A stretch of 64,000 nt of DNA from contig NZ_BAAAYL010000001.1 in the NCBI RefSeq assembly GCF_039536205.1, positions 3,596,001 to 3,660,000 on the forward strand, in the 5' to 3' direction. Under the pieces are notes generated by a model, which saw only the letters and a list, made by a program, of their open reading frames with translations, ran no database searches and was not told the DNA's origin. Positions 19,049-28,406 of the stretch are shown piece by piece. This DNA is from Streptomyces sannanensis. Its GTDB lineage: Bacteria; Actinomycetota; Actinomycetes; Streptomycetales; Streptomycetaceae. How positions within the stretch are numbered: the stretch's first letter is position 1; each line of letters opens with the position of its first letter. Made by a program: the position numbers and the translations under genes.

Positions 19049-20200
19049 TCATTGGGCCGGTGCGGTGACCACCCAGCCGCCCGCCGACAGGGACTCGGTG
19101 CCGTCCGCGGCCACGGCGGTCACCCAGTAGTAGGACGTAGTGCCGCGCTTGGCGCCGGTGTCGAAGTAGGGGACGGGATCGCTGCCGAGGTCGGCGATCT
19201 TCTCGTAGGCCTTGGTGGCCGGGTTCCAGCGATAGACGCGGTAGCCGCCCACGGCCTCGGGGGAGTCCTCGCCGAGCCCGTACCACGTCATCTGGTTGCC
19301 CTCGTCGCCCTCCGCGGGCCACACGTCGACGGACAGCGGCGAGCCCTCTGGCGTCGCCACGTCCGGCGTCGTCTCGAGCTCGGTCGCGACCACGATCTCG
19401 GGCGAAAGGGTCAACTTGATGGGAGTTCCACTCGTCGTTGACGGCGTCGACGAAGAAGCAGCGTTCTTCGCCGTCCGGCAGGATGGCGTACGCGTACGAG
19501 GTGGTGTCGGCCGACAGCCACTCCACCTCATGGACGGAGCAGACCTTCTCCTCCTCGTCGCCCAGGAGCTTGCCCCCGCAGACGACGTACCTCCCCAGGT
19601 CCGGTGTCGGATTCGCGTCCCAGTGCAGCGCGAAGCCGTACTCGGTCCGGGTGACGGTCAGCCCGGTGACGGCGGACGGAGGGGTGAGGTCCTTGCGCTT
19701 GCCGTTGACAGCGGCGGACCGCACGGACTCATTGCCCGCCGCGTCGAGAGCCGTCACGCGGTAGTAGGAGGTGACGCCCTCGACGGCCGAGGCGTCCAGG
19801 TACGACACCTGATGGGCGTACGTGCCGTCCGCGCTCGCCGTCCGGTAGACGCGGTACGACACAGCTCCCGCGACCCCGCTCCAGCCGATCCGCAGCCCGC
19901 CCGTCTCGGAGGCAGCGGTCAGCCCGGTGGGTGCGGCCGGCGGGGTCCGGTCGGCGCTTGTGACCGATCGGGTGGCCGAGCCGCCGGACTCGTTGCCGGC
20001 CTTGTCCACGGCGCGTACGACGTACTCGTACACGGCGCCGGTGGCGGGTGGGGTGTTGGCGTGGGACGTGGCGGTCAGTGGGGTACTGGTCTGCCTGGTC
20101 CACGTGCTGATCCGGCGAGGCGGCGGTAGACGTGGTAGCTGGCGAGGTCCATCTCGGGGCTCTCCGCCCAGCGGATCGTGGCCTTGAGGGTGGCGGGTCG
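19049..20200 (-). pseudogene. Fibronectin type III repeat protein, frameshifted and truncated
   Basis: Minus-strand coding for at least three Fn3 domains. Signature segments are WAESPEMDLASYHVYRR, then TPPAAPTGLTA..VSYRVYR, then TPPSAVTGLTV..YVVCGG, ending with GYRVYRWNP and TSYYWVTAVAADG. The reading frame changes near 20100 and again near 19420 (after AVNDEWNS), so no single ORF covers it. The 5' end runs straight into a transposase fragment at about 20200 with no signal peptide or start. Intact relatives are large secreted proteins. It is probably a casualty of IS insertion and later decay. Confidence 0.75.
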
Positions 20201-20556
20201 CCCTCGCACAGGCGGTCGCGGAAATCGGTCAGCATGCTGTGGTGGAAACCGGGGTCGTCCAACTTCATGGCCAGGGCGTACTCGAAGTCGAGGCGGCAGC
20301 GCACGGCTCGGCGGCAACCTGCCGGTCGGAGAGGTTGAGCAGGAACTGCAGCACGCATACCGCAGCCAGCTGGGCCGGTGAGAGCCCAGGCCGCCCGTCG
20401 CGGGAGTACCAGGAGGCGAAGTTCTCGTCGCGTCACAGCCCGTCGAGCTGGTCGCGGACCCACATCGCGGTGGTGCCGCGGGGGTTGCTGGCGCGGGCCA
20501 TCCGCGCGGTAAGAGCGGGGATCTCAGCGTCGGGCCGGGGAGAGACGGATACGGAA
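20200..20556 (-). pseudogene. N-terminal fragment of an IS1182-type transposase
   Basis: The minus strand reads ARMARASNPRGTTAMWVRDQLDGL, then (other frame) RDENFASWYSRDGRPGLSPAQLAAV and VLQFLLNLSDRQ, then (third frame) DFEYALAMKLDDPGFHHS and LTDFRDRLCEGD. This order is the N-terminal helical region of IS1182-family transposases as I know them. At least two frameshifts and complete loss of the DDE domain make it a relic. It is fused directly to the Fn3 pseudogene at about 20200. Confidence 0.75.
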
Positions 20557-21123
20557 CACCTCGTAGAGGCTCCGGGCTTGACGTACTTCCCGAGTGTCCC
20601 GAGCCACCCCGGGCAGTGTCTCCCGAACACCAAGATCCTCGATTCGCTCACTGCTTGATCGTGCAAGATGCCTTCAGGCGAGCCGCGTTGACGCCCATTG
20701 GCTCTGAACAGCGCAGGTGCGACGTCAAGTCGAGGTGGAGGTGTACTCCTGCCAATGCTGGTGAGGAGGCTGTGGGCTTGATTCAGCGGGCCTGGGAGGG
20801 TGCTGTCACGAGCGCGTCCAGGCCTCCGGGTGCAAACGATCACTTCCTCGTCGTCGGCGGGGGATCGAAAAGGGCGAAGAAGTCATCGAGGGCTCGGCCG
20901 TCGTCAGCGGGTGCCGGTAAGCCTGATGGCCTTCACCATGTGGTGAAGGCCATCAGAAGCCCGCCACGGCCAGGAGGCCGTCGCGCAGGTTCTACCTAGC
21001 GTCGACCGGAACGCGACACCCGTGACGAGTCCGCTTCCGTCAACGCCACAGGGCGTCCGGGTGCTGCCGGAGATGCGCCGAGCCTGGTGGGCCGTCTGGC
21101 CGACCTGGCTCGGCGCGGGGCCC
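20557..21123. other. Non-coding decayed region between IS fragment and the membrane gene
   Basis: No supported ORF. It holds a perfect palindrome at 20923-20956 and otherwise mixed sequence without strong codon bias. The residue patterns of the short frames are not recognisable. Confidence 0.5.
20923..20956. repeat. Perfect 34-bp palindrome (16-bp arms)
   Basis: Arms CTGATGGCCTTCACCA and its exact complement are separated by 2 nt (TG). No T tract follows and no gene ends nearby. Possible explanations are an IS terminus or hairpin-recognising element, or an operator. Confidence 0.8.
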
Positions 21124-21483
21124 TCAGCCGTTGAGTAGATCGGCGGCGAGGATCACCGTGATGACGGCAACGGCGAGCAGACGCAGGGCGATGAGCCCGT
21201 CGACGACCAGCCGTACGCCGGGCTTCCAGGCGATCCTGAGCAGCCAGGTGGCCCCGATGGAGGCGAGGGAGCCGACTGCGAGCCAGGCGAGCTGAGCATG
21301 CCCATGTGGCTGCCCCGGGGCGCTGGGGTCGAGGTCGTACGACTCCATGTACATCGCGAGGGCCAGCAGCAGCCAGCACACCGACAGCACTGCTGTGACG
21401 GCGGACTCGACGATCGCGAACACGAGTCGGCCCGTGCTGCGGCCGTCCTCCGTCCCATGGTGCCGAAAAAGTCCACTACTCAA
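21124..21483 (-). CDS. Small three-TM membrane protein, candidate immunity partner of the Rhs protein
   Basis: A 119-residue protein with three predicted TM helices (about 20-46, 63-86 and 92-117) and a hydrophilic N-terminus. The start is TTG 21483, immediately after the TAA of the Rhs gene (21484-21486), so translation is probably coupled. I recognise no family. In polymorphic-toxin loci the gene directly after the toxin usually encodes the cognate immunity protein, and membrane immunity proteins are known. The immunity role here is inference from position alone. Confidence 0.7.
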   Translation of the reverse strand: MSSGLFRHHGTEDGRSTGRLVFAIVESAVTAVLSVCWLLLALAMYMESYDLDPSAPGQPHGHAQLAWLAVGSLASIGATWLLRIAWKPGVRLVVDGLIALRLLAVAVITVILAADLLNG

Positions 21484-24400
21484 TTAAACGAACCCTCCGC
21501 CCTTGCCGTTCGACTTGAGTTTGTGCTGCCTGACGAGCTTGGCGCAGCGATTACAGGCAGCCTTCTTAGCTCCCCAGAGGGTCCAAGCCGTGATCTGCCG
21601 TCCCACTTGTCTACCGATGACGTTGTTGTAACTGTCGGCTCGGGAGTCGCGGCGCGCAGCCGCACTGTTGCCGGCCGCGACTTCGTGAGCGTATCCGAGC
21701 CTTGAGGCCTTGCGTGAGCCGTAGGCCCAGGTGAGTACCGCCTGCCAGATGCAGTGGCGGAAGGCGTTCTGCTTGGGTCCGTGCCTGTACCAGCTCTTCG
21801 CCTGGCGGAGCGCCCAGTAGGAAAGGGCCATCATTCCGGGGCAGGAGAAGGGATACATGGCGCAGACCGTCGCCTCGGGCAGCAGGCCCTGAATGCTGAC
21901 CATTCCGCTGAGGTCGGTGCAGTTGACGGGGTCACCCGTGCAGTACTCGTAGGCATTGGCATTGCCCCCGTAGACGGGGTCGGTGGAGAGGAAGCGCCCG
22001 CTGCTGGGGTTGTAGAGGCGGACGCCCATCAGAGTAAGGCCCGTGAGGGTCTCGGTGGAGCGCTGTTTGGCGCCGAGCCAGTTGTAGCGGGTCGCTGCCT
22101 GGCCGGCGCGGGAGTTTCCGTACTCGTCGGAGTCCAGGGCGGTCGGCGCCTGCGAGGTGTCTAGCGGGAGCTGGAGGGCGACGTCGCCGTGGACGGTGGT
22201 GAGGTGCAGGACCGTGTCGCCGGTCTTGCTGGTCGTCACGGACAGGTCACCGGAGACTGAGAGCACGTTGCGTGTCAGAGCGCCTGTTGCCGTGTCCTCG
22301 ACGATCCACCGGGGGTTGTCACCGTCGCCGCCGAAGTGGTTGATCTTGGACTGCTGTTGTGTCCATGTGCTGCCGGAGCCCGTCTCCACCTTCCAGGAAC
22401 GGAAGCGGTGCGCAGCGTCGAGCTGCCAGGTCTGGCGCTCGCTGCCCGTCGTCTGCTGATGGACACGGTCGTTGGCGTAGTAGCCGACGGTGCTGCCCGG
22501 CAGCGCGGTGGTGCGGCCGAAGGCGTCGTAGGTGTAGCCGGTGCCGACGATGCGGTCGGCGCTGTCGTAGGTGTGGCTGGTGGTGGTGCCTCCCGTGGTG
22601 GGGCAGTCGAGGCCGGGGGCGCCAGCTGCGGCGGTGAGGGACTTGCGGTTGCTGCGCGCGTCGAAGGTGTAGGAGCGTCGCGTGCAGACCGTGTCCGCGG
22701 TGTCCTCGACCGCGGTGAGACGCCCGATGGTGTCGTAGCGGTAGGTCTGGTCGGACCAGCCGGCATGGCTGGTGACCTGGCCGTGAATGGACTCGGTCAC
22801 GGTGTCGGAGTAGACGATCGCGCCGTCACTGTCCCGCGTGTAGGTGCGGTCGGCAGCCGAACCGGTCGTGTCCTCGGTCTGCTTGACGGTGTACCCGCCC
22901 GGCAGCTTCTCGCTAGTGATGGAACCGTCGGCGTCGTAGGTGGCCTGGAAGACACCGGCGACGGAGTCGGTGGTCTTCGTGGCCAGGCCGCGCGGCTCGA
23001 CGGTGTGGTCGTAGGTGTACGTGACGGCCGAGGGTGCGTTGTCGGTGACCTTGACCGGCCTGTTGAGCAGGTCGTACTCAGTCGTGGTCACACCGCCGTC
23101 GGCGTCGGAGTAGGAGATCTCGCGGCCGAGCTTGTCGTACGCCCGGGTGATCGTGCCGCCGGTCGGTGAGACCGTCTTCACCGCGCGGCCGGTAACGGGG
23201 TCGTACTCGGTGGTCGTCTCCGGCACGGCCTGGCCGACACCGCCGGTGACAGTGACCTTCGTGGCCCGGCTTCCTGCGTCGTACGTCGTCGTGGTGGTAC
23301 GCGTGACGCCGTTCGCTGTCTCGATGATCTTCGTCGGATTACCCCACCAGTCGTACTCGGTGGTCGTTGTCGGAAGCTGCGACGGGTTGCTGCCGCCGCC
23401 GGTGATCGCACCGGCCGGGCCGGTGGAGCACACCAGGTCGGCCCACTCCGGGCGACCCTGGCAGGTTCCGGTACCGGTCGCGGACCAGTAGGTGGTCACC
23501 CGCGTCGCGGCGTCCGTCCCCGAAGCGCCGGGGCGCAGCTGCTTGACGACGCGCCCCCGGGCGTCGTATTCGATGCCCTCGGTGATCGCGAGATCCCCGG
23601 GGTCCTTGATCGTCTTGACGGGCAGCCCCTTGACCCAGTCGTAGGTCATCCGGGTCGTCAGTGACTCGGCGCGGATTCCAGGGTGCTCACGGACCTCAGC
23701 GCCGCTGGTCGTCGCCGTCATCTGTCCCTTGGTCGTGGCGGTGCCGTCGGTCGGGCGGCCCGCGTCGTACTCGTTGGCCGTCCAGGAGCGGGCGGTCACC
23801 GAGGTGCCGGCCGCGACCAGGGTGGTGGAACCGGACTTCAGGTCCGCGGTCAGGTCGACCCGGCGCAGCGGACCGAACTTTTCCAACTCCAGTGTGCCGT
23901 CCTCGTTGTGAACGGACCTGGTGGCGAGCAGGTTGGCGCGCTCGGCGGAGGTGAGCTGCGCGATGCCGAGGTCTGCCTGGACGGCCCGGTCACCCGCGGT
24001 GAGGCCGAGAGCGACTGCACGGTTGCCGGCGGTCAGCTCGCGGACGGTGTTGCCGAAGCGGTCGTACTCGGTGGTGGTGATGTGGCCTCCGGGGGTGGCC
24101 GTGTTGACCGCGCGGCCGGAGACGCCCAGGTAGGTGAGATCGGCCCGCTTGTAGTCGGCCGCGCCAAGCGAGGTGCCGGAGTGGGACGCCGGGACAGCGT
24201 CGGCGGGGAAGACCGCCGTGGCGTCGGTCGGGGCGTCCAGCTGGCCCCATGCCTTCGTATCGGCGGCGCCCATCTTGTAGGGAGCGGGGGTGCCGGTGAG
24301 CGGCACGTCGTAGACGACGCTGGTGGTGGCAGTGCCCTCCTGGACGTCCGTGGTGCCCTGCTTCAGACCCGAACGAGAGGCACTGAGGAGCATGCCCTCC

Positions 24401-27400
24401 CCGGCGGTGGCGGCGTTGCCCGCCTTGCCGTACGCGAACGTCCAGGGCAGCTCCGACTGCGAGTTCGTCCAGGTCACCCGGCCCGCACTGTCGTAGGCGT
24501 ACTCGATCTGAGTGCTCTGGGGCAGGTTGGGGTTCCACTGCTGCCGGAGTCTGCCGCCGGCGTCGTAGCGGTAGGTCGAGACCGGCTTGGACGTGGCCGC
24601 GGCCGCTCCGGGCTCGGTGGACCAGAGCCGGATCTCCTTGACCTGCCCGGCGAAGTCGCCGAAGTCGGCGCTGGTGGTGTAACCGGTCGCGGTCGTCGCA
24701 GTCGCGTAGACGAACTCCAGTGCCCGGCAGCCCTTGGTGGACGGGGTCGCCGTGCACGCGGAGGCCGTGGTGGCCGAGGTGGGGGCGATCACACGCTTCG
24801 GGCGGGCCAGCTTTGCGCCGTCCACCGTCACCGTCTCGGACACCATGGTGGTGGTTGTCCCCTCAAGTCCATCCACCAGGGTGCTGGAGACCTGCCAGGT
24901 CGCCACCGCCGGGTCGGGCTTGGTGAACTGGGTGACCGTGCCTTCGTTATCGGTCAGGGTGAACGAGCCGGAGACGCTGCCCGTGAGGGTCAGGTCCTCC
25001 GCGCCGGGCTCGGGGATCCACGCGTTCTTCGCCGCGTTGGCGGTGAAGTGGGTCTCTTCGCCCTCCGAGTCGACGAGCACCACAGCGGTGTCGGATACCT
25101 TGCGGATGTGGGAATAGCCGGACTCCGCCATCTCGGCGGCGGTGCCGGCGACCCACTCCTTGCCGAAGATCGGAGCCTGCCCCTCCTGCTTGGCGCCCTT
25201 GTCCGGGGTGCGCGAGGAGTGCGTACGGGCGACGGAGAGGTCGAAGGCGGAGGCGTCCGTGGCCGAGAGCGTGTAGTCACCGGTCAGCAGGTTGACGCTG
25301 CCAGGTCCGACCTCGCCGGTCGCGGCGCCGGACGCGTTGCGGTCGACGACGATGGTCAGCGGTTGGGTGCTACCCGTCGCGGAGTTGGAGCCGGTGAAGT
25401 CGGCCTTGATCTGCACGCTGCCGTCAGGATCCACGGTATCGGTGGCGTTCCACACCAGGAGACTGTTCTTGCCTGCCGTCATGGCCACGGGCCACGCGGT
25501 CAGCGGCGTGCCGCCGGCGGTCACCTGGCCCGCGGGGATCTGCACCCAGGGGTCCGCTTCGGATCGGCGCCACGAGAAGGACACCGCGTTGTACTTGGTG
25601 CCATCGGCTTCGGCGACGAGCGGCAGGCGGCGCGCGGTGCGCTCACCTTCGCTCGGCTGGACGAACCCGCCCGGGCCGACGTGGAAGGTGTACTCGATGG
25701 CCTCGGACTTGTTGTCGGCCTTGTCGACCTGCCGCACCTGCAGCGTGTGCGTGCCGTCCTTCGGCGGAGTGACGCTGATGGCCTTGGCGACCGTCGAGCC
25801 TCCGGTGGCGACCTTGGTCCAGGTCACGCTGTCCAGCGACCACTCCAGCCAGTTGTGGTCGGTGCCGTTCGGCGTGACGGTGAAGGTACCGGCCTGGCCC
25901 GCGCCCTTGACCCACGCGTTCGACGGGTAGTCCGTCGACGTGATGCTCGTCGGCGCGATGGGCGACGTGGTGTCGATCGTGAAGGTCTTCCACTCCGACC
26001 AGCCCAGGTTGTAGTGGGCACCGTCGTACGGGCTGCTGCGGAACTTGTACGTCTTGCCGTTGGCCAGCAGGCCCGCCGGGACGGTCACGGAGGCGACCTG
26101 TCCGGAGTTCACCCACGGGGAGACGATGACGTTGCCGACCTGGGTGTTGGTGGCGGAGTCGAAGATCTGGAAGGTGCCGTTGACCTTGTCACCGTTGGGG
26201 TCGACGAACGTGTCCCGCAGCGTCGGGGTCGTGGTGTTGACCACGTAGGCGCCACCGTAGGAGAAGAACGGCGGACCCGCCTCCTGCTTCGTGCCCGTGC
26301 GCGGCCGGTAGTTGTAGGTGACGGTCAGCTTGGGCGGGTTGGAGGCGGCGTTGGCGGAGTTGATCCGCTTCCACTGCCCCGTGACGTTCTCGTCGGAGGC
26401 GCGCAGGCCCATGTGGGACTTGGTGGCCTTGGCCGACGCCCATTCCTGCACCATCGTGGTGACGTTGGCGTTGATCCAGCCGTCCGGCTGCGTGCTGCAG
26501 GAGGCGTTGCCCCTGGTCTCCGAGGAGGTGGCCTTCTTCGCGATCCACGCCGGCTGGTTGGGCGCGGCCCAGCGCGAGGACGTGGACGCGGCGCCGGTGG
26601 ACCACACCTCCCACGGCTGCAGCGGACATGAGGAGCCGGTGTAGTTGCCGGAGTGGAAGTTCCACAGGCTGAGCTTGGCGTCCATGACCAGCGCGTCGGC
26701 GATCGGCGCGGTGTTCCAGGAGATGAAGGAACGCGCGGTGCGGTAGGTGCCGTCGGCGTTCTTCGTGCCCGGGTTGCCCAGGTCGAGTTCGACGTCGTTG
26801 GACCAGTCGACGGTCTCGCCCTGCTGGACGTAGGTGTCGAAGACGTTCGACAGCGCGGAGGTGGAGGGGTCCACCGTCACCGGGTACTTTGTGGCCGGGT
26901 CGGCGAGGAACTTCGCGTCCGGCGTGATCACCAGGTCGATGGACGACCCTTTGGTGACCACCTTCATGTCGACCTTGACCCGGCGAGTGTGCTCACCGGA
27001 CACCGGGTCCACGGTGGCGTCCCACATCACCGGCGCGGGCATCACCGCATGCTTCTTGTTCTTCTTGTCGGTGAACAACACACTGCCGTCGGCCTGGTGC
27101 ACGGCCTTCAGGCCCTTGGCCCTCAGCGGGAGGGTGTAGCTGAAGCCCCCGGTGGCCGGCTTCTGCTTGATCTCGACGAACTGCTCGAATCCGGTGCGGG
27201 TGGCCTCGACGACGACGTCAGCGCCGGGAACGGCATTCACGTACTCGGCACGCGTGCCCTCCAGCTTCGGAGCCGGCAGGCCACCCTTCCACTGCAGGGT
27301 GATCTGCTCATCGCCCTCGCCGAGGGTGACCAGGTCGGTGGCCTTGGTGGCCTGCGCCGCCTTCAGGGAAGCAGCCGGGGTGCCCGTCTTGCCCGCGAGC

Positions 27401-27825
27401 TTCAGACCATGGGGGTGAGCCTTGGACGTGACCGACCCGTCCGAGGCGTTGACGAGGTCGAGGTCGACGTCCCGCCAGTCGCCAGTGGCTTCATCCTGGA
27501 AGCGGACAGGACCGGCGACCAGTTCGGTGGTGAGTGACCCGTCCTTGTTCACCCAGGTCGTGGAGGTCTCCGTACGCTCCGACAGCGCCTCCACCCGCTT
27601 GCCGGACAACCGGGCGGCCACACGGGCCGAAGGAATGTCGGCCGCCCGCGTGACCGCTTCCTTCTCCGGCGCGACGGGCGCCTGGCGCGGCTCCGCCATC
27701 GCCGAACTCGTGCCATCGAGCACGGTAATGGCCAGGGCCAGGGCGAGACCGCCTGCTAAGAAGCGGAGAATCCCCCCCCGGCCAAGGCCGTCCGCGCTTC
27801 TCTGGCGCGGTATATGAATCGTCAT
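21484..27825 (-). CDS. Exported Rhs/YD-repeat protein with variable C-terminal domain (polymorphic-toxin-like)
   Basis: A 2113-residue protein. The N-terminus has a hydrophobic signal segment (FLAGGLALALAITVL) ending near SSAMA. A DNRLRE-type domain lies at about 330-530 (NVFDTYVQQGE, SLWNFHS, WASAKATKSHMGLR). A DUF6531-like start of the Rhs region (GSVNLLTGDYTLSATDAS) lies near 840, followed by many YD repeats (YDAGGRLRQQWNP, YDSAGRVTWTN, YDAFGRTTALPG). The Rhs core box GVRLYNPSSGRFLSTDP lies near 1945. The last 150 or so residues are a distinct domain (QNAFRHCIWQ..HEVAAG..DSYNNVIGRQVG) resembling DUF6973 from Rhs and phage proteins. The start ATG 27825 has GAGGAAAC just upstream; the frame itself is open to 27903. 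Toxicity is inferred. Confidence 0.88.
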   Translation of the reverse strand: MTIHIPRQRSADGLGRGGILRFLAGGLALALAITVLDGTSSAMAEPRQAPVAPEKEAVTRAADIPSARVAARLSGKRVEALSERTETSTTWVNKDGSLTTELVAGPVRFQDEATGDWRDVDLDLVNASDGSVTSKAHPHGLKLAGKTGTPAASLKAAQATKATDLVTLGEGDEQITLQWKGGLPAPKLEGTRAEYVNAVPGADVVVEATRTGFEQFVEIKQKPATGGFSYTLPLRAKGLKAVHQADGSVLFTDKKNKKHAVMPAPVMWDATVDPVSGEHTRRVKVDMKVVTKGSSIDLVITPDAKFLADPATKYPVTVDPSTSALSNVFDTYVQQGETVDWSNDVELDLGNPGTKNADGTYRTARSFISWNTAPIADALVMDAKLSLWNFHSGNYTGSSCPLQPWEVWSTGAASTSSRWAAPNQPAWIAKKATSSETRGNASCSTQPDGWINANVTTMVQEWASAKATKSHMGLRASDENVTGQWKRINSANAASNPPKLTVTYNYRPRTGTKQEAGPPFFSYGGAYVVNTTTPTLRDTFVDPNGDKVNGTFQIFDSATNTQVGNVIVSPWVNSGQVASVTVPAGLLANGKTYKFRSSPYDGAHYNLGWSEWKTFTIDTTSPIAPTSITSTDYPSNAWVKGAGQAGTFTVTPNGTDHNWLEWSLDSVTWTKVATGGSTVAKAISVTPPKDGTHTLQVRQVDKADNKSEAIEYTFHVGPGGFVQPSEGERTARRLPLVAEADGTKYNAVSFSWRRSEADPWVQIPAGQVTAGGTPLTAWPVAMTAGKNSLLVWNATDTVDPDGSVQIKADFTGSNSATGSTQPLTIVVDRNASGAATGEVGPGSVNLLTGDYTLSATDASAFDLSVARTHSSRTPDKGAKQEGQAPIFGKEWVAGTAAEMAESGYSHIRKVSDTAVVLVDSEGEETHFTANAAKNAWIPEPGAEDLTLTGSVSGSFTLTDNEGTVTQFTKPDPAVATWQVSSTLVDGLEGTTTTMVSETVTVDGAKLARPKRVIAPTSATTASACTATPSTKGCRALEFVYATATTATGYTTSADFGDFAGQVKEIRLWSTEPGAAAATSKPVSTYRYDAGGRLRQQWNPNLPQSTQIEYAYDSAGRVTWTNSQSELPWTFAYGKAGNAATAGEGMLLSASRSGLKQGTTDVQEGTATTSVVYDVPLTGTPAPYKMGAADTKAWGQLDAPTDATAVFPADAVPASHSGTSLGAADYKRADLTYLGVSGRAVNTATPGGHITTTEYDRFGNTVRELTAGNRAVALGLTAGDRAVQADLGIAQLTSAERANLLATRSVHNEDGTLELEKFGPLRRVDLTADLKSGSTTLVAAGTSVTARSWTANEYDAGRPTDGTATTKGQMTATTSGAEVREHPGIRAESLTTRMTYDWVKGLPVKTIKDPGDLAITEGIEYDARGRVVKQLRPGASGTDAATRVTTYWSATGTGTCQGRPEWADLVCSTGPAGAITGGGSNPSQLPTTTTEYDWWGNPTKIIETANGVTRTTTTTYDAGSRATKVTVTGGVGQAVPETTTEYDPVTGRAVKTVSPTGGTITRAYDKLGREISYSDADGGVTTTEYDLLNRPVKVTDNAPSAVTYTYDHTVEPRGLATKTTDSVAGVFQATYDADGSITSEKLPGGYTVKQTEDTTGSAADRTYTRDSDGAIVYSDTVTESIHGQVTSHAGWSDQTYRYDTIGRLTAVEDTADTVCTRRSYTFDARSNRKSLTAAAGAPGLDCPTTGGTTTSHTYDSADRIVGTGYTYDAFGRTTALPGSTVGYYANDRVHQQTTGSERQTWQLDAAHRFRSWKVETGSGSTWTQQQSKINHFGGDGDNPRWIVEDTATGALTRNVLSVSGDLSVTTSKTGDTVLHLTTVHGDVALQLPLDTSQAPTALDSDEYGNSRAGQAATRYNWLGAKQRSTETLTGLTLMGVRLYNPSSGRFLSTDPVYGGNANAYEYCTGDPVNCTDLSGMVSIQGLLPEATVCAMYPFSCPGMMALSYWALRQAKSWYRHGPKQNAFRHCIWQAVLTWAYGSRKASRLGYAHEVAAGNSAAARRDSRADSYNNVIGRQVGRQITAWTLWGAKKAACNRCAKLVRQHKLKSNGKGGGFV

Positions 27826-28030
27826 GTTTCCTCGGTCTCTTGCGTCACGTGTGCACCACACTTGTAGTGCACCTGTGAACATATCGAGGAAGAAAACAAA
27901 CATAACTGCACCAAGATCATGTAATTCGATGCCGCAAACGCCCTGTCGGCGTGTGACTTATATCACCGATCCAGGTTGGGTCTGTAGCGTCGGGTCTGCG
28001 CGGACCAGCAGAACCACGCTGTGCAGCGCC

Positions 28031-28174
28031 ATGGCACCACTGGCAATTGCCTTACTCGGTGCTGCCGCCGCCCTGACCGGCTTCGCCGCCGCTGCCGCGC
28101 AGACGGAGGTGTCCGAGGGTGACGTCCAGATCAGCAATGTTGCCTTCGGCGGCAAGAACATCGTGGTTCAGTAG
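28031..28174 (+). CDS. Possible tiny exported peptide
   Basis: A 47-residue ORF with an Ala/Leu-rich signal-like helix (LAIALLGAAAALTGFAAAA) and a short polar tail (QTEVSEGDVQISNVAFGG). The frame is open upstream, so the start could be earlier. No strong ribosome site is visible. It lies between the divergent Rhs promoter region and a convergent DUF397 gene. I recognise no family. Confidence 0.4.
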   Translation: MAPLAIALLGAAAALTGFAAAAAQTEVSEGDVQISNVAFGGKNIVVQ

Positions 28175-28182
28175 CAGCCGGT

Positions 28183-28395
28183 TCAGGGCGTCAGGGCGTC
28201 GCTCGCGGCGGCCCGGCGCCCTGACCGCTGGATGTGGCGGATCAGCGCCGCCAGGCGCGCAGGGGTGGTCGTCAGGATGACGTCAGGCTCGTCGCTCTCG
28301 CGGAGGCGGACCGTGCCGTTCGGGGCGGCGGCGAGGTGGAGGCAGTTCGCCTGGTCTTCGCTGTAGGACGACTTCTGCCAGTGCAACTTGGGCAT
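28183..28395 (-). CDS. DUF397 protein
   Basis: A 70-residue protein with the DUF397 signature W-x-KSSYSEDQANCLHLA near the N-terminus, VRLRESDEPD and a final TTTPARLAALI helix. DUF397 proteins occur beside XRE/DUF5753 regulators and are thought to modulate them, as in the whiJ-type developmental modules of Streptomyces. Its start lies 11 bp after the XRE gene's stop, so they form one operon. Confidence 0.92.
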   Translation of the reverse strand: MPKLHWQKSSYSEDQANCLHLAAAPNGTVRLRESDEPDVILTTTPARLAALIRHIQRSGRRAAASDALTP

Positions 28396-28406
28396 GTTCG
28401 CGCTTC

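Noticed and set aside
23683..26631. 982-codon plus-strand ORF
   Set aside because: Antisense to the Rhs gene; repeats mirror YD repeats and no independent ribosome site exists.
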